Counted from the stretch's first letter, positions 8,572-17,495 are shown. The stretch is DNA of 64,000 nt from Edwardsiella piscicida (GCF_001896205.1 NZ_MPNU01000001.1:2155503-2219502); one strand, 5' to 3'. Made by a program: numbers and translations. The notes: generated by a model from the letters alone, not told the origin.

Positions 8572-11524
8572 TATCCGTATCGCCTTCAGCGCGATCGATA
8601 AACTTACCCGACCTGTTGAGACCGCCCGCCAGAGTGTGGGCGGTCTCTCTAATTCCCTCAAAAAAACGCAGTCCGATATTGAATCACTTGGCACGCAGTC
8701 AAAAGCGTTTGTCCGCCTGCGCGAGAGCTTCACCAAAACCACCGAAAAGATCCAGGCGACACAACGGGAGCTAAACGGACTCAGGCAGGCGCAGCAGGCC
8801 GGGAATGCAATGACAGACAAGCAGCGCGAGCATATGGCGCAACTTGCCGCAAAGCTTAGCCGTCTGAATGAAGTCCGCACCCGAGAGAAAGAGAAGCTGC
8901 GTGAAGCGACAGCGATGATGGTCAGGCATGGCATCACGCTTTCCGGTAGCGATCGAACCATCCAAAGCGCTATACGGCGTACCGAACAGTACAACCAAAC
9001 GCTGGAGCGCGAACGGCAGATGCTGGCGCGGGTGACGCAGGCGCGTGCACGCTATGACCATGCCCAGCAGATGGCGGGTAAGTTACGCGGTGGTGGTGCG
9101 GTTGCCGTGGGGGCCGCTACCGTTGCTGGTTATGGCGCCGGTCGCTTTCTGGCTCCTGCTGTCGGTTTTGATAGAGAAATGTCCCGAGTACAGGCGCTGA
9201 CCCGCATTGATAAAAGCAGCGCCACGTTTACCGCTCTGCGTGAGCAGGCTAAAAAACTGGGGGCTGAAACGCAGTTTACCTCCCGTGACGCCGCCAGCGG
9301 TCAGGCATTTCTCGCAATGGCGGGCTTCACACCACAGGCCATACAGGCTGCGCTACCCGGTGTTCTCAATATGGCATTGGCCGGCGGGATGGAGCTGGGC
9401 GAAAGTGCCGATATCGGATCAAACATTCTGTCTCAGTTCAAGCTGGATCCCAAAGAGATGGACAGGGTCAGTGATGTGCTGACGGCGGCATTTACGCGTA
9501 CCAACACCGACCTGACCAATATTGGCGAGGCGATGAAGTACGCCGGTACGGGGATGGCAGGCCTTGGCGTCAGCGTCGAACAGACCACTGCGATGATCGG
9601 CGTAATGGCCAACGTGGGGTTGCGCGGCAGCATCGCCGGCACGGGTTTGCAGTCCACCTTCTCCCGCATGGCTGCACCAACGGGCAAAGCCAAAGATGCG
9701 CTAAAGGAACTCGGGGTCAGCGTCGCCGATGCAACCGGAAAGATGCGACCGGCAGAAGTTGTCCTTGCTGATGTTTACAAAGCCGTCAGCAAATACGGCG
9801 ACGTGGATAAGCTTTCATTCTTCAAAGATATTGCTGGCGAGGAAGCCGCAAAATCCTTCCAGGCACTGGTGCAGTCAGCGGGCAGCGGTGAGCTGCAAAA
9901 GCTGCTTGCTGAACTGAAAAAGGCGCAAGGGGAATCCGCCGCGGTTGCGAAAAAAATGGCGGACAACCTTGATGGGGATCTGAAAAACCTCGACAGCGCC
10001 TGGGAAGGATTCCGCATCCAGATTGAAGAGTTGCTTGATGGGCCGTTACGTGGACTGGTTCAGGCGCTCAGCGATGTTGCTGGGGCAATGACGGCCTGGG
10101 CAAAAGAAAACCCCCGGTTAACGCAGACATTGCTGATCATTGGCGGTAGCGCGTTGGCCTTTACGGCCATCGTCGGCGGATTGTCTCTGGTTGTTGGGCT
10201 GCTTCTGGGCCCAATCGCAAAACTGCAACTTGGCTTTGCCCTACTCACCGGGACAAAAGGGCTTGGTCGGGCCATTCCGATGTTCTCCCAGCTGCGCGCG
10301 CTCATGGGCGGACCAATGGGAAGTATCAAAGGCTGGCCCGTAGCGTTCTCCTCTATGGCGACAGGGGCCGGCAGGCTTACGGGTTTCCTGGCACCACTAA
10401 GGGGAATGCTGCTGGCGGCGTTTGCCTCACCCGGTGCAGCGCTGGGTTCTCTGGTGCGTGGCATCGGGATGTTAGCACTCCGCCTTACGGGTATTCCTGC
10501 TCTATGGGGAGTGGTCACCGGCGCGGTATCGGTGCTGGGCGGTGCATTGTCGTTGCTGTTGAGCCCCATAAGTCTTGTCGGTGCGGCATTTGTCGCGGCT
10601 GGCCTGCTGATATGGAGATACTGGGAGCCCATCAAGGCATTTTTTGGCGGTGTGTTCAGCGGGATTATAGAAATGCTGGCACCGCTCCGTGACTCGTTTG
10701 CACAGTTTAGCCCGCTGTTTGATGCAATTAGCAATGGCATCAGCCAGGTATGGAGCTGGTTCAAAGAACTCCTTAGCCCGATGGAGTCCAGCAAAGAAAC
10801 GCTGGATAAGTGCGCCAGCGCGGGGGAAGTTTTCGGTAACGTGCTCGGCGGGGCGCTGCGACTGGTGCTGACTCCAGCTAAAGCCCTTCTTGATACGCTG
10901 GCCTGGATACTAGAAAAGCTAGGGGTATTGCCCGATGAAGCAGAAAGGGCCAGAAAGAAGATCGAGGATGCGCAGAGCACTGCGTTATTGCAGGGCAAAG
11001 TTGCGCTCTTACAGGGTGATATTGCGAAAATCACCCCCAAAAAAACAGATGCTAGCACGGTAACGCCGTCCGTAATAAATACACCCCTTAGCGGTGATAA
11101 CGGGACGCAACGGCGACTACAAAAAATATCTGACAACACGGGTGGCATGCTTCAGGAGACGAAAAAGCGGATAGGTCCCGGCGATATCGTCTTCAAGAAC
11201 CTACCCCGTGCGCTGGCGGTACGTGGTGAATGGCAGGAGTCAAGACTTGCGCAAACCTCCGCGACTATCGCCCCGACGCTTGCCCCGGTCGTTGCAGCAG
11301 CGGCCGCACCAGTTGTACAGGCCATGTTACCTCCGGTCACGCCGGCGGCCACCGCCAGAAGTGACGGCGCTGCAAGCGGGTTTAACGGTGAAATTCACGT
11401 TCATCTGCATAACGTAGTGACGCAGAACCCCCGTGAGCTGGCGAAGACGGTTGGAGAAATGGTGAAAGCAGAATTAGAGCGGCTGACCCGCGCAGGTCGC
11501 GGCAGTTTCCGAGATCGTGATTAG
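8558..11524 (+). CDS. T: tail tape measure protein T
   Basis: This 988-residue protein sets tail length and is the largest phage gene, as expected for T. The N-terminal 200 residues are helical and coiled-coil-like. A TP901-type tape-measure core follows (AKKLGAETQFTSRDAASGQAFLAMAGF, where only parts are conserved), then a run of hydrophobic segments between about residues 520 and 710. The C-terminus is low-complexity Ala/Pro-rich. The start is ATG 8558 (MKTLDIRIAF). A longer frame to 8504 overlaps E'. Two 7-A runs inside the gene are in frame, which matters for judging the nearby homopolymer frameshifts. Confidence 0.93.
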   Translation: MKTLDIRIAFSAIDKLTRPVETARQSVGGLSNSLKKTQSDIESLGTQSKAFVRLRESFTKTTEKIQATQRELNGLRQAQQAGNAMTDKQREHMAQLAAKLSRLNEVRTREKEKLREATAMMVRHGITLSGSDRTIQSAIRRTEQYNQTLERERQMLARVTQARARYDHAQQMAGKLRGGGAVAVGAATVAGYGAGRFLAPAVGFDREMSRVQALTRIDKSSATFTALREQAKKLGAETQFTSRDAASGQAFLAMAGFTPQAIQAALPGVLNMALAGGMELGESADIGSNILSQFKLDPKEMDRVSDVLTAAFTRTNTDLTNIGEAMKYAGTGMAGLGVSVEQTTAMIGVMANVGLRGSIAGTGLQSTFSRMAAPTGKAKDALKELGVSVADATGKMRPAEVVLADVYKAVSKYGDVDKLSFFKDIAGEEAAKSFQALVQSAGSGELQKLLAELKKAQGESAAVAKKMADNLDGDLKNLDSAWEGFRIQIEELLDGPLRGLVQALSDVAGAMTAWAKENPRLTQTLLIIGGSALAFTAIVGGLSLVVGLLLGPIAKLQLGFALLTGTKGLGRAIPMFSQLRALMGGPMGSIKGWPVAFSSMATGAGRLTGFLAPLRGMLLAAFASPGAALGSLVRGIGMLALRLTGIPALWGVVTGAVSVLGGALSLLLSPISLVGAAFVAAGLLIWRYWEPIKAFFGGVFSGIIEMLAPLRDSFAQFSPLFDAISNGISQVWSWFKELLSPMESSKETLDKCASAGEVFGNVLGGALRLVLTPAKALLDTLAWILEKLGVLPDEAERARKKIEDAQSTALLQGKVALLQGDIAKITPKKTDASTVTPSVINTPLSGDNGTQRRLQKISDNTGGMLQETKKRIGPGDIVFKNLPRALAVRGEWQESRLAQTSATIAPTLAPVVAAAAAPVVQAMLPPVTPAATARSDGAASGFNGEIHVHLHNVVTQNPRELAKTVGEMVKAELERLTRAGRGSFRDRD

Positions 11525-11541
11525 GGTAAGGAGATAACAGC

Positions 11542-12029
11542 ATGATGATGATTTATGGCATGTTTGTGTTTGAGCTAAAGACGCTGCCACATCAGCAGCT
11601 ACAGCAAAATAAGTCCTGGCGGCACGTCAAAAACGAGCGCATTAACCGCTCGGCAAGCTGGCAGTATATTGGCGCCGGTGAAGATCAGATCACGCTTGCC
11701 GGCGTGCTTTACCCAGAAATTACTGGTGGCGAGATCTCACTAACGGTATTGACCACACAGGCCTATACCGGGCGCCCCTGGCCGTTGATCGATGGGACAG
11801 GGCAGATTTACGGGATGTATGTTATTACCGGGCTGCAAACCACCCGCTCTGAGCTTGATCGTTACGGGAAGGCAAAAAAATTGAGTTCTCAATAAGTTTT
11901 CAGCGTTGCGATGAAGACCTACGCGAGCGGCTTCAGTCTTCATCTGTTGGCGATCTGTTAACCGGCCTGAAGGATGGGGCTAACACGGCGTATAATTCAA
12001 TAAACAGCACGCTGTCCGGGATGGTGTAG
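11542..12029 (+). CDS. U: tail protein U, frameshifted in an A run
   Basis: P2 U is a small tail-terminator-like protein. The first 113 codons are intact (MFVFELKTLPHQQLQQ, ITLAGVLYPEITGGEI, WPLIDGTGQIYGMYVI). At the run of 7 A (11874-11880) the frame goes off to a stop at 11895. Reading one base back restores KKIEFSISFQRCDEDLRERL and continues to TAG 12027-12029, matching P2 U (IDFTLSLTRVDESL). The phase is A-AAA-AAA, so a -1 slip would produce full-length U; a missing A would do the same. An aaggag ribosome site precedes ATG 11542. Confidence 0.85.
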
Positions 12030-12069
12030 CGTTACAGAGCATCGGGGGCGGCCAAATATGGGGACAGCC

Positions 12070-12252
12070 TTACTGATTTCCTGACGCTGGGAACCGTTTA
12101 TATAGAGTAGAAACACCCACATCAAATATCATCGCCACGCGCCGCTGCGGCTCTCCTGCTGCGAGCAGCCGACCAGCCTGTGCCCATGCTTCAGGCGTCA
12201 GCTTTGGCCCGCTCCACCGGCGCCGTAGTCCAGACGGGTGCCGCTGTATCAA
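12070..12252 (-). pseudogene. C-terminal remnant of a serine DNA invertase (Gin/Cin/Pin type)
   Basis: The minus-strand frame encodes GPKLTPEAWAQAGRLLAAGEP then RRVAMIFDVGVSTLYKRFPA, which is the helix-turn-helix DNA-binding domain of Gin/Cin/Hin recombinases (Gin: PPKLTKAEWEQAGRLLAQG). The homology starts near 12213 and reaches the TAA at 12070. The catalytic serine domain is absent; upstream the DNA becomes the tail fibre assembly gene in another frame. It lies exactly at the right edge of the inverted FI-U block and looks like the scar of a tail-fibre inversion module. Confidence 0.8.
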
Positions 12253-12553
12253 CGCGCATCAGCAGTACCCGATAGCGTTTCCACTCAGCCAACGCCGCGG
12301 TTTCTGCGGCGGTCGCTATCCCCGCATCGACAGCGTCCTGCCGCCACGCAATCTCAGCATCAGCGGTGGCGCGCAGCTGTATTTTTTTAGCCTCAGCCTC
12401 TGCTATTACCTCATCCTGAGTCGGTGGGGGATTAGCTATATCCATCGCTTCTTTTTCAGTGATGGGGATAATGCTAGGTTTTATAAATTTATCTTGTGAA
12501 CCGTCAGAAGCGTACGCGTACACGCAATGATTATCATCTTTAAAGTATTTCAC
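12191..12553 (-). CDS. G: tail fibre assembly protein G (Tfa family)
   Basis: This 120-residue Tfa-family chaperone helps fold or trimerise the tail fibre H. GTG 12553 is chosen over ATG 12571 because ggag lies 8 bases upstream, it directly follows the H stop, and it gives the family start V/MKYFKDDNH. The middle (TQDEVIAEAEAKK, AEWKRYRVLLMRVDT) is typical. The last dozen residues (APVERAKADA) do not look like the family end and overlap the invertase remnant, so the true C-terminus was probably replaced by recombination. Confidence 0.85.
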   Translation of the reverse strand: MKYFKDDNHCVYAYASDGSQDKFIKPSIIPITEKEAMDIANPPPTQDEVIAEAEAKKIQLRATADAEIAWRQDAVDAGIATAAETAALAEWKRYRVLLMRVDTAAPVWTTAPVERAKADA

Positions 12554-13869
12554 TATGACAGCTCCGACCATGTTGTAGTTATAGGATTTGAACCAACGTA
12601 CCCCTTCACTATATACGTGCTACCAGGTGGAACTATGGCCAGGCATCCAGCGGTAAATGAGGCGTAATCTGCATTTATATTTTTGGCAGTGGCAACAATA
12701 ACATCATCAACAGATATTCCTGATGTACCATTTATTGGGGGTTTTACCTCCACAAAAACAACTATTGGCCTCTTTTCGCTATTTACATAATTAACCCCAA
12801 CGGATCGAGATGATAATACGTTTTTCCATGTCTGACCTATCCCGATCTGTTGGGATAGTCTGACGTCATCCCCAGCCGCCACGGTTCCTGACGTCGTGCC
12901 GACATCCCGTTTCGCCGCTTCCCCCAATTGAAGGTATTTGAGAATCCCAGCAACGTCCTTCCCGCTGATGTCGGTAAGCGTGCTGTCTAGCGGTTGCTTT
13001 CCTGCCAGCTGCCTGATCATTTCGTTGGCAAAATTCGGATTATTATTCAGTGCAGCGGCAATCTCCTGCAGAGTATCCAATACCCCCGGAGCCGATCCGA
13101 CAAGCGACGCGATCTTTGCCGCAACGAACGCCGCGTTGGCAATCTCTAAACCGCTGGCCGCCGTCGGCGGGGTCGGCGTGGTCGGCGCTCCGGTGAGTGT
13201 GGGGCTATCGATCGGTGCTTTAGTCTCAGCCAGCGCCCGGACTTTTTTAACGGCGGCCGGCGTAGCCGCCTTATCCTCAGCTGCACTATTATCGTCGCTG
13301 CTTAGCTGCACAAAGCCCTTGGCAGCTGTTGTCGCGTCTGGGTGATTGCGTGACCGCGCATGGGCCTCCAGCTGGCTATCAACATACGCACGCACCTCAA
13401 TTACCTTATCATCGACATACTGGCGCGTTGCCAGTACGACGGCGGGATCAATCTTCAGTGTTACCGCTTCGGTGCTGCTGACAATCAGGATCACGCGGAT
13501 GGCCTGAACGCGTCCACTTCCCTCCTGCAGCTGCGGCTTGTAAGTCTCCGCGCAGTTGGCAACAGCAATCATGTCGCCGTCTTTGTCGAACAGACCGATT
13601 TCGCGGATCCACCATCCGCCCACATCTTCTGGTATGACTTGCTCCGCGATTATTTGGCTGGCGTTTGCCGGGTCGACGGTCAGCATATTTAGCGGAGCGC
13701 GACGCATTTCATGCACCAGCGCGGTCTGTGCAGGATTCGGGGTTGGTAGTACGCCGTTGCCATCGCCTACGGCCATCTGGGTGATCTCAACCTTCGAGCC
13801 CAACGCCGCGGCTTTTGCCAGTTTTGCCGCCCCGATATTGGTTAACAGGGCTAGATATTTAGTCGCCAA
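12553..13869 (-). CDS. H: tail fibre protein H
   Basis: This 438-residue tail fibre recognises the host surface. The N-terminal 150 residues (KYLALLTNIGAAKLAKA, ITQMAVGDGNG, GGWWIREIGLFDKDGDMIAVAN) are the conserved P2 H baseplate-attachment domain. The repeat-like middle (HPDATTAAKGFVQLS, PAAVKKVRALAETKAPIDSPTLTG) is the fibre shaft, and the last 110 residues are the variable tip. The start is TTG with a ggaggt ribosome site, overlapping the end of I by 11 bases. The tip diverges from P2, implying a different receptor. Confidence 0.9.
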   Translation of the reverse strand: MATKYLALLTNIGAAKLAKAAALGSKVEITQMAVGDGNGVLPTPNPAQTALVHEMRRAPLNMLTVDPANASQIIAEQVIPEDVGGWWIREIGLFDKDGDMIAVANCAETYKPQLQEGSGRVQAIRVILIVSSTEAVTLKIDPAVVLATRQYVDDKVIEVRAYVDSQLEAHARSRNHPDATTAAKGFVQLSSDDNSAAEDKAATPAAVKKVRALAETKAPIDSPTLTGAPTTPTPPTAASGLEIANAAFVAAKIASLVGSAPGVLDTLQEIAAALNNNPNFANEMIRQLAGKQPLDSTLTDISGKDVAGILKYLQLGEAAKRDVGTTSGTVAAGDDVRLSQQIGIGQTWKNVLSSRSVGVNYVNSEKRPIVVFVEVKPPINGTSGISVDDVIVATAKNINADYASFTAGCLAIVPPGSTYIVKGYVGSNPITTTWSELS

Positions 13870-14473
13870 ATGCTACCTCCACGGTATCAGTAAAATGGAC
13901 TGCCGCGCCGGTGTAGCCGCCACCGCTTACGGATATGGTTTCAGGAAAATAGGGGTAAACGGTTAGCGTATCCCCCGTGTAACATCCAGCACCTGCGGTG
14001 ATTGCGCCCTGCGTCTGCAATGACAGAGTGAGCCCCGTCAGGTGGCGGCTCCGAGGCTTTGCATCATCAATCAGGCGCTCCAGCTCGCGGTAGGTTTCCT
14101 CGGTGATCCCCTGTTCCTGAATGCCAATCTCAAGCCTGAAGGTGCCCGGCTCTTCGTTGCTCTGCCACCACTCGATCACCCGCAGTAAAAAACCGAAAGG
14201 CTCAACAACACGCTTCAGCGCTGAAATCGTGCCTTTGTGACGATGAACGAGCCATGCGGCCTTAATCACCTGTCGCTTTGTCTGCTCTGACCAGCTCTTG
14301 TCCCAACGGTCAACGGACAGCGCCCAGGCAAGATAGGGAAGCAGATCAACGGGGCATTCGTCCAGGTTCCACAGTTTGCGAAGGTCAACCGGAATACGAT
14401 CAATCCGTGACGTGACTTTCTCCACATCCCGCATGAAGCGACTGGCAGAAGGTGGGAGTAGGCTGTTATTCAT
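13859..14473 (-). CDS. I: baseplate/tail protein I
   Basis: This 204-residue protein is P2 I, a baseplate wedge component located beside J. ATG 14473 (MNNSLLPPSASRFMRDVE) is chosen; a longer frame to 14626 lies inside J. Family stretches are WNLDECPVDLLPYLAWALSVDRWD and LVHRHKGTISALKRVVEPFG (shown in part). It overlaps J by 8 bases, typical of the V-W-J-I unit. Confidence 0.93.
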   Translation of the reverse strand: MNNSLLPPSASRFMRDVEKVTSRIDRIPVDLRKLWNLDECPVDLLPYLAWALSVDRWDKSWSEQTKRQVIKAAWLVHRHKGTISALKRVVEPFGFLLRVIEWWQSNEEPGTFRLEIGIQEQGITEETYRELERLIDDAKPRSRHLTGLTLSLQTQGAITAGAGCYTGDTLTVYPYFPETISVSGGGYTGAAVHFTDTVEVAFGD

Positions 14474-15362
14474 CCGTTCCCCCGACCGTGATAGTGAATG
14501 ACTCGCACCGTGCTGCCTGCGTATCGTTAATAACGATATCGCTGATGGGGTCCGGCAACACCACGCGCTGGACACCCTGCACATGCAGTGCCGCCATAAT
14601 GGCGGAGCGGGCAACGTCGCGGCCAATCTTGCCCTGCTGGCTTACCCATGCCCGCAGGGCGTTCTCAGCGGCGGTACGGATGGGCTCAGACTCCGGCCCC
14701 GGATAGAGATACAGAACGGCGTTAATGCGGTAATTCACAATCTCCGCCGCCTGAACAATCAGGCGATCGGCAACCGGTCTTTTGTCGTCAGCAGACAGCG
14801 CTTTAGTAACGGTTTCCAGTAACGCTTGACCTGGCGTTCCGTCTCCTTCGGTGGAGAGCACGGAAACCACGACCACGGCAGGCGATGGGCTGGTTGCTTT
14901 GGCGTCAGCCACCTTACCGCTGGCGCTTTTGGCAAAATATTCATACGCACCAGTTGGCCCCGCGACGCTCAGACCTTCAAAAGCAGCCTGAATGCGTAAC
15001 CGGAATGCAGCGTCGCTTTCATCGACGGCGTCAGTGGTATCAGTGGCCTCCTGAGTGACCAGGCGCTGGGTATTATTGTTGGCTCCCAGATTGTCCAGGT
15101 CGCCTAAGGTGGCGTGACTCAGCATGCACGCTGCAGCACCGTCATTGATGCGCTGCATAAGCATCATTTCCCGGTAGGCCACCACCTGGGCGATGACGTT
15201 CAACGGCTCAGACTCCAGATCCAGCGCGGCAGCAACAGCGGCCTGCTGCTCCTGTGGAAATGCCTCAACCATGAATGCCTTAACCTCGACAAGGATCGTC
15301 TCGAAGTCCAGCACTTTAATGATCTGCGGCCGTGGAAGCTGCGATAAGTCAATCGTCGCCAT
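14466..15362 (-). CDS. J: baseplate assembly protein J
   Basis: This 298-residue protein is P2 J, a T4 gp6-like baseplate wedge protein. It begins MATIDLSQLPRPQIIKVLDFE and carries NDGAAACMLSHATLGDLDNLGAN (quoted only in part) and SDAAFRLRIQAAFEGLSVAGP, both strongly conserved. It overlaps W by 14 bases and I by 8, consistent with coupled translation. Confidence 0.95.
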   Translation of the reverse strand: MATIDLSQLPRPQIIKVLDFETILVEVKAFMVEAFPQEQQAAVAAALDLESEPLNVIAQVVAYREMMLMQRINDGAAACMLSHATLGDLDNLGANNNTQRLVTQEATDTTDAVDESDAAFRLRIQAAFEGLSVAGPTGAYEYFAKSASGKVADAKATSPSPAVVVVSVLSTEGDGTPGQALLETVTKALSADDKRPVADRLIVQAAEIVNYRINAVLYLYPGPESEPIRTAAENALRAWVSQQGKIGRDVARSAIMAALHVQGVQRVVLPDPISDIVINDTQAARCESFTITVGGTDE

Positions 15363-15717
15363 GGCTGCTCTCCCGCAGTGTCATCGTGACGGTGGCCGGT
15401 TGCATGTTCCGGGTGATAATGCCGGTGAGTTCCGCTATAGCCCGTCCGTCCCTTGACCAGCGAATATCAATGGTGTTGAGCGCAATTCGGGTTTCCCAGC
15501 GTGCCAGCGCGATAACGGCGGCGCTCATGCACTGAAGGCGGGTGGCATCATTCTGAGGCTCATCAATCAGGTCTGGCACCAGACTGCCGTAATCACGCCG
15601 CATCACCCGACTGGCAAGCGGTGTAGTCAATATGTCTTTCACTGAGTGCCACAGCTGATCGGCATCGTTCAGGGTGCCGGTCCCGTTGGGATTCATCCCC
15701 GTGTAGCTCGCTGTCAT
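15349..15717 (-). CDS. W: baseplate assembly protein W
   Basis: This 122-residue protein is P2 W, a T4 gp25-like lysozyme-fold baseplate protein. Conserved stretches are GMNPNGTGTLND, HSVKDILTTPLASRVMRRDYG and SLVPDLIDEP. It overlaps V by 4 bases and J by 14. Length and position match P2. Confidence 0.95.
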   Translation of the reverse strand: MTASYTGMNPNGTGTLNDADQLWHSVKDILTTPLASRVMRRDYGSLVPDLIDEPQNDATRLQCMSAAVIALARWETRIALNTIDIRWSRDGRAIAELTGIITRNMQPATVTMTLRESSHGDD

Positions 15718-16294
15718 TTAGTACCCTCCGTCCAGTCCCCGCCCTGCTTCACACCACCGTGACCGTGGTTATCAACCTGCACGCCGTTAGAGGTCATTTT
15801 TCCACCGCTGTGCTCAATATCACCGTGCATCTCGCCGCCTTTTGTGACTTCAAACGTGGCGGCTTTTAGATGATTAGTGCATTCCACAACAGGCGCATCC
15901 AGCGTGACGCTAACCGCTACCTCAATCTTCGCGGTCCTCATGCCGGTAGCTTCCAGCGCGCTGGCGTCGGCGTTGTAGCGAACAACAGCACCGTCCGGTG
16001 CCGTTATCACGATTTCTTTCAGGCTGCTGCCCGGTGCCGGATGGTCATTGCTGTACAGGCTTCCCAGAACAATGGCGGTCTCCGGGTTGCCGCCGATGCA
16101 GGCAATAGATACCTGCTCCCCCACGGAAGGCGGGATCCAGATATTGAACCCTCCGGCCCGTGAAGCATTCCAGCGTAGCCAGCCCGTTTCCAGATTCCCG
16201 CTACGCACGCGGACACGCCATTTTTTTTATCAACGGCAAAAATCACGCCGATGCGAATGATGTTTTCCAGCAGGCGCATCAGTTCGGCGTTCAT
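15714..16294 (-). CDS. V: baseplate spike protein V, frameshifted in an A run
   Basis: P2 V is the membrane-piercing tail spike. Codons from ATG 16294 encode MNAELMRLLENIIRIGVIFAV. The run of 8 A on the coding strand (16221-16228) then shifts the frame. With 9 A it reads KKKWRVRVRSGNLETGW and joins the long frame to 15714 (PPSVGEQVSIACIGG, NGVQVDNHGHGG), the conserved V body and HxH iron-site tip. As written, V would be split into two pieces. The gene overlaps S by 4 bases, so no separate V promoter is expected. Confidence 0.85.
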
Positions 16295-16929
16295 CGTGCA
16301 GCGCCTCCCAGGCTGTTAATGGTGGTGTTATAAATCAGCCCCTCATCCGCCGAAGACAGCCCCAGCAGCTCACGGACAGGGTATTTAGCAATCACGCCCG
16401 GCCCAACCTGGTCACGCTGGCCATACTGGTGTACACGGGCAATACGTGCGGCCACGCCGTCATAACCCACGGTTACACCCTGTGCGTCAGGGTGCATCTT
16501 CAGAAAGCGCAGCGTACGCAGGCGCTCAAACATCGGCGCTTTGCGGGCAGTATCGCGGCGCAGCGCGCGCGTATTAATTTCCAGATAGCGTTCAATATCG
16601 CTGCGGTAAAAAGTTCGAATGTCATTACGATCGGTATCAAAACCGGTGATAGTGCGTCCGTATTTACCTCGCCCGCCGTGCCAGTTTTTCAACGTCCTGA
16701 CCTCATCATTCCATATAAATTTAATGCCCTGCTGCGAGCGAATGATCCGGCGTTTGCGTTGTGGGTACGCGGCCCCGTCTGGGCCTTTCTGCGCCCGGAC
16801 TCGGCGCTGCTGGCTGCGGCGTACCTCCTGTCCAATGAGGCGGGCAGAGCGAGTCCGTCCTGATGCTGAAAGACTGGCGAGAATATCGCTAAATACTTTA
16901 TCCAGCTCACGAAAGCGATCGTCACTCAT
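16291..16929 (-). CDS. S: tail completion protein S
   Basis: This 212-residue protein is P2 S, needed for tail completion and related to minor tail proteins. ATG 16929 (MSDDRFRELDKVFSDIL) overlaps the R stop in an ATGA pattern; an upstream in-frame start at 16944 is less likely. Conserved stretches are RRSQQRRVRAQKGPDG, RTFYRSDIERYLEIN and VHQYGQRDQV. Confidence 0.93.
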   Translation of the reverse strand: MSDDRFRELDKVFSDILASLSASGRTRSARLIGQEVRRSQQRRVRAQKGPDGAAYPQRKRRIIRSQQGIKFIWNDEVRTLKNWHGGRGKYGRTITGFDTDRNDIRTFYRSDIERYLEINTRALRRDTARKAPMFERLRTLRFLKMHPDAQGVTVGYDGVAARIARVHQYGQRDQVGPGVIAKYPVRELLGLSSADEGLIYNTTINSLGGAAR

Positions 16930-17390
16930 ACCGCGGCCTCCCACGTCACGCCTTCAAAAACAGCACTCCAGTCCCCTCCCATTGAAGGAATGCGTGGTTT
17001 AGGCTCCGGCAGGTGTTCTGCATGAATGGTTCCGTCGCCCTTGCGACTGACCTTCACGCGCTCCAGAACGGGAATTTCATAGAGAATATCGGCGCTGTCG
17101 TCGTCATTGATGGCGACTGAAAACTTAATATCTTTGTTCTTCTCCGGGTTCAGCAGCAGATCCGGCTGGTTGTGCCAGAGCCATGCCATCAGCGGCAAGG
17201 TGAAATCGTCGATATCGCCCGGAAAATCCATGGCGAAAAACACCAGGTTATAGCGATAGGCAAAAGAGGGTGTTTCGCCGGTCGTCTCAATGCCGCCGCT
17301 TTCCACAAAGACCGTGAATTTCTCCGGGTTGGCTTTACACCAGCGGCTGGCGTTGACCATTGCTTCCCGCAGCGAGTTAATTTTCAGCAT
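16926..17390 (-). CDS. R: tail completion protein R
   Basis: This 154-residue protein is P2 R, which acts with S at tail completion. Family features are LREAMVNASRWCKANPEKF, FAYRYNLVFFAMDFPGD, PLMAWLWHNQPDLL and the closing GGDWSAVFEGVTWE. It starts at ATG 17390 and overlaps S. Confidence 0.93.
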   Translation of the reverse strand: MLKINSLREAMVNASRWCKANPEKFTVFVESGGIETTGETPSFAYRYNLVFFAMDFPGDIDDFTLPLMAWLWHNQPDLLLNPEKNKDIKFSVAINDDDSADILYEIPVLERVKVSRKGDGTIHAEHLPEPKPRIPSMGGDWSAVFEGVTWEAAV

Positions 17391-17402
17391 GGCAGCACCT
17401 TT

Positions 17403-17495
17403 TTAACGTGCGAAACGCTCAATCGCGCCCGCAATAATCAGCAGATAAATAAGCGTCCAAAATGGATGTTCAGCAATAAAATCAAATAACGTCAC
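17403..17495 (-). CDS. 30-residue membrane peptide next to the spanin genes
   Basis: A GTG at 17495, preceded by ggag at a good distance, opens a 30-codon frame ending in TAA at 17403. It reads TLFDFIAEHPFWT then LIYLLIIAGAIERFAR, a single short transmembrane helix with a charged tail. It overlaps the end of the Rz1-like gene by 4 bases and precedes R. Small single-pass proteins in this spot may modulate lysis, but I do not recognise the family. Confidence 0.6.
   Translation of the reverse strand: MTLFDFIAEHPFWTLIYLLIIAGAIERFAR

Noticed and set aside
12070-12252. A complete DNA invertase gene
   Set aside because: Only the C-terminal DNA-binding domain is encoded; the catalytic serine domain is absent from all nearby frames.
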